Below, in pieces: positions 16,320 to 23,585 of a DNA stretch of 24,370 nt. Position 1 is the stretch's first letter, and each line of letters begins with the position of its first letter. Made by a program: the position numbers and the translations under genes. Below the pieces are notes generated by a model that was not told where the DNA came from, made no database searches, and was given only the letters and a program-made list of their open reading frames with translations. Source of the DNA: Massilia sp. (GTDB lineage Bacteria; Pseudomonadota; Gammaproteobacteria; Burkholderiales; Burkholderiaceae_D); assembly GCA_003484545.1 (NCBI GenBank), contig DNCF01000088.1:3054-27423 (forward strand), in the 5' to 3' direction.

Positions 16320-16667
16320 TAGCGACCGATCAATCCGCGGGTCGGGCGATGCCGGCATCCGACACCAGGCCGAACCCGGCCAGCCTGTGCAGCGAGCTGC
16401 CATGCGCGAAGGGAGACCTTGGCCGGATGCATCGACCGCGCCGACGTGAAGCAGCAGGACGGCAATGTGGAAAGGACGAGCACCTAAACAGATCCCATGC
16501 CGGCGTTGCACCGTCTCGCGCCGTATGTGCGTACTGTCTTTGCGACGCCTCGCCAGAGCCTTGTCGCGGGGTGCTAGCAAGCACCCAGGCAGTGCGGCTC
16601 GCCCCAAGCCGCCATCGAGGATCATGAAGAAACCGGCGTCTGGCGCTACAACTGCAGGACGGACGCC
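16320..16667. other. Convergent gap with palindromes, no gene found
   Basis: Between the sugar transferase and the PAP2-like gene, which converge. Reading frames here have no recognisable similarity. It contains the perfect 12-bp palindrome GATGCCGGCATC (16348-16359) and the hairpin GGGTGCT/AGCACCC (16569-16586). The hairpin could end transcripts from either side, although neither side shows a T-run. Confidence 0.45.
16569..16586. terminator. Candidate bidirectional terminator hairpin
   Basis: A perfect 7-bp stem GGGTGCT (16569-16575) and AGCACCC (16580-16586) with a 4-base loop AGCA, placed between two convergent operons. No T-run, so termination is only suggested. Confidence 0.35.
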
Positions 16668-17300
16668 CTATCGTTTCAGTGGGACCCGAGCCTCGCAAAT
16701 CAGTTTCCCGGTCCATTGGTAGGGCTCGTCTCGCCCGGACAAATAGAGCGCAACATCCACAAGCCTGTGGTTAATGGATGATGGCTTGAGAATGAAGATC
16801 AGGGCAAAGGCGCCAATGCAGAGCGGAACAGTCCACCAGGTCACGCGCGGTGCCGGCGACGTCATGGCGATGCGTATGTAGCCAAGACTAATCACACTGC
16901 CCAGGATAAAGCTGGCAATCACTTCGGACGCCGTGTGATATTCAAAATGAACCAGCAGGAGGCCAAGACCGGCGCTGACCCAGAGTCCGAATAGCACACC
17001 TGCTCTGCGCCAACCCGCCGGGGCGCTTTGCAACACAACAAAGAACAAGACAGGAACGACGGCCGTGGCGCACAAGGCATGCCCACTCAGCGCCTTGAAA
17101 TCGATCGACTGGATCCCCGCGTCCCACCCGAGAAACGCTATTTTCGACAGTGCCACCAAGCTTAAGCCGGCAACCAACATGAGGCACCAGTAAAGTGCCA
17201 TCTTCCAGGCCCGCCCCGTGATCAACCACGCTGCGATCGCTGCGGCCAAAGGAAGCGCAACTGCCGTATGGCCAATATCGATCATTAGCTTCCAAAACAT
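16668..17300 (-). CDS. PAP2-like membrane phosphatase with degenerate motifs
   Basis: A 210-residue, almost entirely hydrophobic protein with about six membrane spans. The middle resembles a PAP2 (type-2 phosphatidic acid phosphatase) core: Lys53 (motif C1, but the following RP is absent), Ser72-Gly73-His74 (motif C2 SGH) and His122 followed by Glu126 where Asp is usual (motif C3, with the preceding Arg absent). PAP2 proteins in polysaccharide loci can dephosphorylate undecaprenyl pyrophosphate or lipid A. Loss of two conserved positions makes catalysis doubtful. Starts at 17300 or at Met6 (17285); neither has a standard Shine-Dalgarno. Third gene of the minus-strand block after the Wzx-like and Wzy-like genes. 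Confidence 0.7.
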   Translation of the reverse strand: MFWKLMIDIGHTAVALPLAAAIAAWLITGRAWKMALYWCLMLVAGLSLVALSKIAFLGWDAGIQSIDFKALSGHALCATAVVPVLFFVVLQSAPAGWRRAGVLFGLWVSAGLGLLLVHFEYHTASEVIASFILGSVISLGYIRIAMTSPAPRVTWWTVPLCIGAFALIFILKPSSINHRLVDVALYLSGRDEPYQWTGKLICEARVPLKR

Positions 17301-17303
17301 GAT

Positions 17304-17319
17304 AAAGGTATCAACCTTT
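17304..17319. repeat. Hairpin in the leader of the PAP2-like gene
   Basis: AAAGGT (17304-17309) and ACCTTT (17314-17319) form a perfect 6-bp stem with a 4-base loop just before the start codon. On the minus strand the AAAGGT arm is the only Shine-Dalgarno-like sequence nearby, so the hairpin could restrict translation. Small element, may be chance. Confidence 0.3.
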
Positions 17320-17476
17320 CAAAAACCAGGGGCATCCAGTCGTCTGCCAGGAAGCCGAGGATGGAAACCGTCCAGTACTCGCGCCGTACCACAGATCAGC
17401 AAGACCCCAATCGCCCATTACCCCACACCATGCCTGATCACACCCGTCGCAATCGCCGGCAGAACCATCAAATTTG

Positions 17477-17515
17477 CTGATCAATGAACCGCAAACAACC
17501 GCAAACCTTGATCAG
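17477..17515. repeat. Inverted repeat over the wzy-like stop codon, with a tandem repeat in the loop
   Basis: CTGATCAA (17477-17484) and TTGATCAG (17508-17515) are exact 8-bp inverted arms. The stop codon of the polymerase-like gene (17512-17514) lies inside the right arm. The loop contains AACCGCAAAC twice in tandem (17487-17506). It may protect the end of the wzy-like message or separate it from the PAP2-like gene. Confidence 0.4.
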
Positions 17516-18741
17516 TTAAATTGCTGGCCGACAGCAGCCTGACGTCTCACATTGTCTCGTCCGTATCGATACCGCGCAAAGGCACCAAGTGCAGCGCCGA
17601 AACCCATGTCTGGAACTGCCTTGGCCGTCAGTGCCCAGAGAATCGAGATGCACACGAAGGAACAAGCAAGTATGAATTCACCAGACTTCTTTCGTGAAAA
17701 GTATCCATCGACAAATAGATACAATGCCGGCCAAGCCAGTAATGCAGCGAAAAAGACGAAGCCGACCAATCCGAAGTCTACCCAGGCGCACAATATATTA
17801 TGTGCATAGTGACCATCGGCATAGCTGCCGAAATCACCGAACGCGGGATTTTCAGTAATCGTGCGCCAGGCTTCTCGTGACAGCTGCTCCCGGGCCACCC
17901 CTGAACTGGAATGGGACAAATCGAACAGCTGCAATATCCGGTTATCCGGCAACATGCCGATGATAGACTCCGCATTCAAACCCAGCCAGGCCAAGAGGAA
18001 GAGGACAAGCATTACCGAGTAAAACTTGTTTCTCGCATGATAGAGCTCAATGATGGGAATCAAAAACAGCACGGCCGAAAATTCGCTACGCGCGCCGTTC
18101 AAAAACAGGCTGGAAATTGCCAAGCCGTAGAGCAAGACGCGCATCCCAATGGATTTGACGACACAAACCACGATCAGAAATCCGTAGAGGTAGGAACGAG
18201 CAAAGCCCTGATAGGTTGCGAGGCTGTCGGGGTTCGTGGCCTCGTCCAGGGAACGCAAGTAGAAAAAACCGTCTATCGAAAAATAGAACGTGATTGCCGA
18301 CATCAGTAAGAGGGCTGCCCCAGCCAGAAGTCCGAACAGCCTGTCGTTCAAATCCATCATCCGGAAGATAATGAAGGTATCGATACAGAAAATAAGGCTG
18401 AATACATACCGTTGCAAAATCATCCTGTTCGCGCCTGCAGCAAAGTTTGCGGCGAGCACCAGGCTATAGTAGGCGATAAACAGCACAAAATAGAAATCCG
18501 TATTGGTAAAGTATTTCTTATCTTTCTTTACAGCAAAAAAATAAAAACACATCAGGGGCGGCGTCAGCACGAGCGCAACCGGAGAGAAATAGCCTCCCAG
18601 TACAGCAGGGATTAGCCCGAGCCCCAGTAAGGTGTGGTAAAAAAAGAATCCAGGAAACAGCAGCAGAAACGCCAGATGAACGGTGATTTTCCCGTCGATG
18701 GCTGCCCATGATCGGCTCGGCCGGATATCCAGTGCATGCAT
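17512..18741 (-). CDS. wzy: O-antigen polymerase/ligase-like membrane protein (Wzy/WaaL type)
   Basis: A 409-residue protein with about 10-12 predicted membrane spans. A large periplasmic loop (approximately residues 260-330) includes DLSHSSSGVAREQLSREAWRTI and then YADGHYAHNILCAWVDFG. The H-N-I/L-x-x-x-x-x-x-x-G element after the loop is the usual Wzy/O-antigen-ligase motif. Such proteins polymerise undecaprenyl-linked repeats (Wzy) or ligate the chain to lipid A core (WaaL); sequence alone does not decide. Polymerase is preferred because the gene sits beside a flippase in a polysaccharide locus and no core genes are visible. AT-richer than the wbp genes, as usual for these serotype-specific genes. 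It starts 42 bases after the flippase gene. Confidence 0.78.
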   Translation of the reverse strand: MHALDIRPSRSWAAIDGKITVHLAFLLLFPGFFFYHTLLGLGLIPAVLGGYFSPVALVLTPPLMCFYFFAVKKDKKYFTNTDFYFVLFIAYYSLVLAANFAAGANRMILQRYVFSLIFCIDTFIIFRMMDLNDRLFGLLAGAALLLMSAITFYFSIDGFFYLRSLDEATNPDSLATYQGFARSYLYGFLIVVCVVKSIGMRVLLYGLAISSLFLNGARSEFSAVLFLIPIIELYHARNKFYSVMLVLFLLAWLGLNAESIIGMLPDNRILQLFDLSHSSSGVAREQLSREAWRTITENPAFGDFGSYADGHYAHNILCAWVDFGLVGFVFFAALLAWPALYLFVDGYFSRKKSGEFILACSFVCISILWALTAKAVPDMGFGAALGAFARYRYGRDNVRRQAAVGQQFN

Positions 18742-18783
18742 GATGAGCCGCCGCGTGAACGAGTTTTCTGGAGTGAACGACCG

Positions 18784-20061
18784 TTAATCGATCGCTGTCT
18801 TGCGCACCCGCTCACGCGGCGCCTCGGCGTTCTGAGCGAACCGGTGGGACATGTACAGGTAAACGAAGTACAGAAGCGAATAACTGATTGTGTAATTCCA
18901 GAGAACCTGCGTCAGGGAATAAGGGGCAAGGAACACTGTGATCGTGGTGATGAACAGGGCGATCTGCCACACGAACTCTACTTTTTGTTTGCCCGCGACA
19001 AAAAACACGTAGCTCAGCGGACTGGCCACGAAGTTAAGGAAGTACAGCGGCGCCAGGATGCGCGCAAATTCTCCTGCGCCGCGCCACGGCTCACCGAATA
19101 CCCAGGCGCAAAGATCCGGCGCAAACGCAAAAATGAACACTGCCGGGCCGCAGCCAAGAAGGACAAGGGCTTTGAACGTGCTGCGGTAGGCTTTCTTGCA
19201 GTTTCCTAGAGTCTGGAATTCGTGCACGGCCTGGCGCTTGAAAACTTCCAGCACCGAGGCCGCAAGCAGCGAGATCGGGGCCGTCAGTATTCGCTCGGTC
19301 AAGGCAAACAGGCCAGCGGCAACGAAGCCATACTTTGCGCCGATCACAAACAACGGAAACTTCCCCGCCGCCATATTGAGCAGCCCTGCTGGCAAGGAGA
19401 AACGCCAGAACGATTGATGCTTTTCGAGATACTTGCGCTGGGCGATACTCGGCGTCAAGGCAATGCTGGGACGCGGCGGCGACAGAAGGATAATGGCCGC
19501 CGTGACGCCAACGGCCAATCCGATAATCTGACCGGCCAACAAGGCTGTTCCACCGACGCCGACGAACAGCAGGACAAGCTGGCCTAGCGCGATGGCGCCC
19601 GCGCCGAAGACTTTCACCAGGGCTGCCTTGCCGAATGCACGGTACGAAGTCGCATAGGCGCTGGCCGTGTGGCTGTACGCTGTCAACCAGGTGCCGATAC
19701 CGATCGTCAGCAATCCGAACCACGACATGTTCTGCGCTTGTGGAAGACCGCATAGGCGTGCCGCAACCGCGCAGAGCGTAATGGCAATCGCCAGCAAAGT
19801 CGAGAAATAGGCGACCACGCTAAAGCAGGTCTGCTGGGCGCTGGCTTCATGGTCAAGGATCATTGCGGCCTCGAGCCTAAGGGTGGCAACCGTGGAGGCA
19901 ATGGCGATGACGCCCAGCCAGATGCTGAACGCTCCCATATCCGCGGGCGTCGCCAAGCGCGTGATGAGCGGAGCGATCAACAAGGGTAATGCTTGCGCCA
20001 CGACGGTGCCCGTGAGAACCGTGGCGGCATGTTTCCAGAAAACAGGTAAGGTCGCAAGCAT
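18784..20061 (-). CDS. wzx: Lipid-linked oligosaccharide flippase (Wzx type, MATE/MOP fold)
   Basis: A 425-residue protein with 12 or so hydrophobic segments in the MOP/Wzx arrangement. The N-terminus LPVFWKHAATVLTGTVVAQALPLLIAPLITRLATPADMG is the classic Wzx opening (Gly-rich TM1, the P-I-L-T-R loop, then the Y/F-G-x-F/W turn). It probably flips the undecaprenyl pyrophosphate-linked repeat across the inner membrane. CTGAAGAG precedes the ATG on the minus strand. First gene of the minus block Wzx, Wzy and PAP2-like. An AT-rich leader with an A/T palindrome stands in front. Sugar specificity cannot be read. Lower GC than the wbp genes, as usual for flippases. Confidence 0.86.
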   Translation of the reverse strand: MLATLPVFWKHAATVLTGTVVAQALPLLIAPLITRLATPADMGAFSIWLGVIAIASTVATLRLEAAMILDHEASAQQTCFSVVAYFSTLLAIAITLCAVAARLCGLPQAQNMSWFGLLTIGIGTWLTAYSHTASAYATSYRAFGKAALVKVFGAGAIALGQLVLLFVGVGGTALLAGQIIGLAVGVTAAIILLSPPRPSIALTPSIAQRKYLEKHQSFWRFSLPAGLLNMAAGKFPLFVIGAKYGFVAAGLFALTERILTAPISLLAASVLEVFKRQAVHEFQTLGNCKKAYRSTFKALVLLGCGPAVFIFAFAPDLCAWVFGEPWRGAGEFARILAPLYFLNFVASPLSYVFFVAGKQKVEFVWQIALFITTITVFLAPYSLTQVLWNYTISYSLLYFVYLYMSHRFAQNAEAPRERVRKTAID

Positions 20062-20873
20062 ATACGCTCTTCAGATTTCATCCGAAAAAAATTTTTCGAT
20101 ATTTCCCAACGAAAATCTTTCTAATTTTTCGCAGAAAATCAGAGTCCAGCAATCCAGTGAGATTGTCTTGTTTTTAAGGGTTATTGGATTGATGAGTATC
20201 AATGCTGATCCGCACTGGTGCCTCGAGCGAAGTTTCTGGATCTCATCATTACCCGGACCGAAGTGCCGATTTGCCGATTCCCTTATCGGGCGCGATTGCT
20301 CGTCGACCTGGCGATCATTGTTCCGAGAACGCTCATCGCTCCCCGAGCGGGCTCTCGCAAGGCCTGGCACATCGATGAAAATTATTCTTTTGAGAGCAAG
20401 CGATCAAATGCCAGAAGAGAATATTGCTCCTGATTACTTACTGAATATCCAGTGGCTCGACGGCCTGTCGATTGGCCACATCGAAAAAAAACCGTTTGAG
20501 TAAATTCAAGGCGCCAGCGTGGCAAATTGTTATTGTCGAACTATCACAACGGCATGGCTCCACATGAGCTGACTGGCACACGTAGAAATTATTTTGATCA
20601 ATCACCGCTCTGGACTTCTGACCGGTGACGGTCTCCAGCCTGCACCGCCGCTACGCTGACTCAGCCATTGTGATCGGCATGGCGGCGATGAACTATCCAA
20701 GGCGTCCTCATTCCACAACGCACCGCGTGGCGCCTGATTAGCCGTACATCGTTTCCAGTTGCAATAGCCGACGTTTTCCTGGCGATGTGCACCCTGCTAT
20801 TTGCATTTCGACTTCCACTGCCGGCCTTTCGGTACACCGGAGATGGAGTGCGATTAACCAAATGAGGATCAAC
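20062..20873. other. 0.8-kb gap between divergent genes, no gene found
   Basis: Lies between the flippase (minus) and the acyltransferase (plus). Immediately before the flippase, the palindrome-like CG-A7-T5-CG (20083-20098) and AT-rich DNA suggest the control region of the minus block. A 42-codon frame at 20375-20503 (plus) has no similarity I recognise and no Shine-Dalgarno. The remainder is mixed composition without a signal. The longer open frames that cross it look like shadows or remnants. Eroded gene or large regulatory region cannot be separated. Confidence 0.5.
20083..20098. repeat. A/T-rich palindrome near the flippase start
   Basis: CGAAAAA and TTTTTCG flank two A residues, forming a nearly perfect 16-base palindrome 22 bases upstream of the flippase ATG. 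As RNA it would be a weak A-U hairpin; as DNA it may bend or bind a protein. Confidence 0.3.
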
Positions 20874-22076
20874 ATGCGCAGCAAGAAAATGCCGAAGCTA
20901 TTTTTCCAGACACAGAGCCCGCTCGGCGATGAGTACTGGCACTCGATCTGGATTTCGCTGCTGCGTGGCCTCGCCGCTTTTGTCGTTGCCGCCGCACACT
21001 TGCGCGCCGAGATGTATCCCGGCTTGCGCACGGTTGCCGACCCATCGCTGTGGTTCCAGGGCTTTGCATTCCTGACGGGGTTTGCGCACCAGGCGGTGCT
21101 GGTATTCTTCATCATCAGCGGCTGGCTGGTAGGCGGCAGTCTGCTGAACAAGATGGACCAGCCTGGCGCCATGAGCAACTATGCCGTCGACCGCGCAACG
21201 CGGCTATGGACCGTGCTGATTCCCACCTTCGGGCTGACCTTGCTGTTCGGATTGGGCACGGGTGCGCTGCTGCCGGGTACGCTCGATTTCTCGAGCGCCA
21301 ATGAGTTCTCCGTATTATCGTTTGCCGGTAACCTGGTTGGCCTGCAGGACGTGATCCTCTCCGAATTCGGCGGCAACTACGCCCTCTGGAGTCTCGCTAA
21401 CGAGACCTGGTATTACGTCCTGTTTCCATTGCTGGTGTTGCTGTTTACCGCGCGCCGCGCCGGTTCGCGTATTGCCAGTGGGGCCACCCTCGCGCTGGCG
21501 GCGGTCCTGCTGCCGGTCGAGATCGTTCTGTACTTCGGAATCTGGCTGCTCGGCGTGGGGTTTTCGCGCGTGCGGATCGAATGCGGTATCGGTGCCCGTT
21601 GCGCCTGGCTACTGCCGCTCCTGGCCGCGGCCGCGTACTTCCGCCTGACCGGGGACAATGACAAGTTCGACCAGACCACGCTCGGAATGGACCTCTTCCT
21701 CAGCGTGATGTTCCTCGTGCTCCTGTCCAGCCTGCAGTTCAAGGCGGCGCCGGCATCGAAGCTGGCCCGGCCGCTGGCTCGCATCGGCGGCTTCTTTGCC
21801 GATTTCTCGTTCAGCCTGTATGTCCTGCACCTCCCCTTGATCTTCCTGCTGAAGCACGTCGCCCTTACCCAGTTCGACCTGCAGCAGTTGTCCCCGAGCG
21901 AGCCGCTGCACTTTGTCGTGTACCTGGGAATGCTGGGCACCCTGCTGCTCGGATCCTATCTGTCCTATCTACTCTTTGAAAAGCACACCTACCGCATCCG
22001 CCGCATGCTGAAAGACGTGCTCGCGCGGCGCGTGATGGCGACGTCCTCCGCCACCCCCGCCCCCGCCAAGCGCTAG
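20874..22076 (+). CDS. Acyltransferase family 3 (OafA-like) membrane protein
   Basis: A 400-residue protein. The start at 20874 is chosen because GAGGA (20864-20868) lies five bases before it; ATG 20862 has a poorer spacing. The first membrane span carries RGLAAFVVAAAHLRAE, where Arg31-X10-His42 is the expected active-site spacing of acyltransferase-3 proteins. Then come ISGWLVGG, SLANETWYYVLFPLLVLL and about ten spans, ending in FSFSLYVLHLPLIFLLKH. Relatives use acetyl-CoA or other acyl donors to O-acylate surface polysaccharide. The target here is presumably the same polysaccharide. There is no SGNH domain. It is transcribed with the following SDR (98-base gap). Confidence 0.85.
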   Translation: MRSKKMPKLFFQTQSPLGDEYWHSIWISLLRGLAAFVVAAAHLRAEMYPGLRTVADPSLWFQGFAFLTGFAHQAVLVFFIISGWLVGGSLLNKMDQPGAMSNYAVDRATRLWTVLIPTFGLTLLFGLGTGALLPGTLDFSSANEFSVLSFAGNLVGLQDVILSEFGGNYALWSLANETWYYVLFPLLVLLFTARRAGSRIASGATLALAAVLLPVEIVLYFGIWLLGVGFSRVRIECGIGARCAWLLPLLAAAAYFRLTGDNDKFDQTTLGMDLFLSVMFLVLLSSLQFKAAPASKLARPLARIGGFFADFSFSLYVLHLPLIFLLKHVALTQFDLQQLSPSEPLHFVVYLGMLGTLLLGSYLSYLLFEKHTYRIRRMLKDVLARRVMATSSATPAPAKR

Positions 22077-22100
22077 CCGGCACCCTCTCGCGGCCGTGCT

Positions 22101-22119
22101 CGAGGCGAGGAATGCCTCG
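22101..22119. repeat. Intergenic hairpin CGAGGC/GCCTCG
   Basis: A perfect 6-bp stem (22101-22106 and 22114-22119) in the 97-base gap between the acyltransferase and SDR genes. It has no T-run and could be an attenuator. Confidence 0.3.
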
Positions 22120-22173
22120 ACGGTCGGGGCGAGACAGGGTTCGCAACCCATTACTCATCCTGATAGGAATGTT

Positions 22174-23058
22174 ATGAGAACAATCGCAGTCATCGGCGCG
22201 ACAGGCGAAGTCGGCTTCAGGCTGATACCGGCCCTGCATTCGTCATACAGGATCGTGGCCGTCGTTCGCAATCGGGACAAGCGCAATTTCAGCCGCTACC
22301 CGGGCGTGGAAGTGCGGGTGGTCGACGATGTGGCAAATGTCGATGGTCTTGCCCGAGCGCTCGACGGCTGCGAAGCAATCGTCAATACAGGCTATATCTG
22401 GTTTGCCGAACACATTCATCAGGCGGTCATGCAGAGCCAGGCTCCGATCCGCCATATCGTATTGACCGGATCGACCGGGATCTTTACGCGCCTGCCTTCG
22501 CAGAGCGCAGAGCGCAAACGCCTGGCCGAGAAGTTCATTCAGGAACAGTTCCGCTGTCCCTGGACCATTATTCGACCAACGATGATCTACGGTCATAAAG
22601 ATGATCGGAATATCTCCAGGCTCGTCAGTGCAGTTGCCCGCTATCCCATCATGCCCTTGATCGGCAAGGGGAACAGTCTGATCCAGCCGGTGCTGATTCA
22701 TGACCTTGTCAAGGCCTACGGCATGGCCTTGTTCAATCCCAAGTACTACAACAAGTCTTACAACATCGGTGGCAGCAAGGCCTATTCGAATCGGGAGCTG
22801 ATCGCCTGTGCCGCCTCCAGCCTGGGGCGGCCTGCGAGGTTGGTGCCGCTTCCCGTCACGCTCGTTCGCCGTGGCGTCGCCTTGTTGTCGATGCTGGGAG
22901 TCAGCCCGATCTCCACGGAACAGGTGGAGCGTTTTCAGGAGAACAAAAATATCGACCTCAGCAGCTTCATCGCCGACTTCGACTACGTTCCGCGCGACTT
23001 CGAGCAAGGAATACAGTTACTGATCCGCGACATGAAGGAGCACGGGCGGCTACGCTAG
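22174..23058 (+). CDS. Atypical extended SDR (NAD-dependent epimerase/dehydratase-like)
   Basis: A 294-residue protein with AGGA (22165-22168) five bases before ATG 22174. A NAD(P)-binding motif G8-A-T-G11-E-V-G14 opens the Rossmann fold. IVLTGSTGIF is the strand that normally leads to the active site. The usual YxxxK reads Ser111-xxx-Lys115, so the catalytic Tyr is missing. Then come WTIIRPTMIYGHKDDRN, IGKGNSLIQPVLIHDLVKA and NIGGSKAYSNREL, the substrate and C-terminal motifs of nucleotide-sugar SDRs. It may be the 4-keto reductase that completes the WbpM product, or a non-catalytic member. It is clustered with the acyltransferase. The enzyme class is clear, the reaction is not. Confidence 0.75.
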   Translation: MRTIAVIGATGEVGFRLIPALHSSYRIVAVVRNRDKRNFSRYPGVEVRVVDDVANVDGLARALDGCEAIVNTGYIWFAEHIHQAVMQSQAPIRHIVLTGSTGIFTRLPSQSAERKRLAEKFIQEQFRCPWTIIRPTMIYGHKDDRNISRLVSAVARYPIMPLIGKGNSLIQPVLIHDLVKAYGMALFNPKYYNKSYNIGGSKAYSNRELIACAASSLGRPARLVPLPVTLVRRGVALLSMLGVSPISTEQVERFQENKNIDLSSFIADFDYVPRDFEQGIQLLIRDMKEHGRLR

Positions 23059-23585
23059 AAAAGGGCCGGCATTGATAGTCGTGGCTCAGGTCGTCAGTGC
23101 GCGCAGGCGTCCGCCAGACGGCCATCGCCCCGCGCCGACAACCTGGCCCCGCGCCGACTACATCATCCGCGTCGTGCCCTGCCACCGATAAGCTGGCTTG
23201 GCGACCAACAACCGTTGCTCCCGTCTGCGTTGGATGATGGCAGGGCAACCTGGCGCCTGTCGGTGGGCGACAGCGGTAAGCCCCTCGACAGGCCGCTATC
23301 CTCGTGATTCCTGAACAGCCGGATTATGCCAAGCGCTGATACATCGGGATCTCCAACTTGCGCTCCGGTACCGCTCTAGCACGCGCCCTGCTCCTGCGCG
23401 CCAATGGCGTCGCGCCTTGCCCTGAAGCTTGTGTCCCGCGCTCTTAATCCTTTGACTTTATAGATAGCTCATCCGTATGTACGCATTGATAATGCGCGGA
23501 AATTTTTCCTGAAAAACGTTGAACTAAGGAAGTTTCCGCCCCTCAAAGCTTACTCTTTCACGCTAACAAGCAAGGGTAAGTTTTG
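23059..23585. other. Gap with several foldable repeats and a possible promoter
   Basis: No gene recognised. Between 23127 and 23158 a 13-bp direct repeat (GCCCCGCGCCGAC) recurs with 19-bp period. TGCCCTGCCA (23175-23184) and TGGCAGGGCA (23238-23247) are a perfect 10-bp inverted pair. CTGTCG/CGACAG (23257-23273) is a third hairpin. From 23450 the DNA is AT-rich. It includes TTGACT (23452-23457) and TATGTA (23476-23481) at 18-bp spacing, a weak promoter guess. CGCATT-GAT-AATGCG (23482-23496) and GCGGAAA/TTTCCGC (23496-23502, 23533-23539) follow and stand upstream of the beta-helix gene. Confidence 0.45.
23482..23539. promoter_or_regulatory. Palindromes in the leader of the second beta-helix gene
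   Basis: CGCATT-GAT-AATGCG (23482-23496) and the inverted pair GCGGAAA (23496-23502) and TTTCCGC (23533-23539) lie 50-105 bases upstream of the start codon. The AT-rich flank makes this the natural promoter and operator area. Motifs only. Confidence 0.35.

Noticed and set aside
16320..16667. A relic gene between the two convergent operons
   Set aside because: Translations in all frames are Arg/Ala/Pro-rich without motifs; palindromes explain the features better.
20375..20503. A 42-residue plus-strand frame in the gap upstream of the acyltransferase
   Set aside because: No Shine-Dalgarno, no similarity, and too short to separate from chance.
2297..23464. Shared TTATAGATA motif in the receptor leader and upstream of the second beta-helix gene as a common regulator site
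   Set aside because: Two short AT-rich matches are expected by chance, and the surrounding sequence differs.
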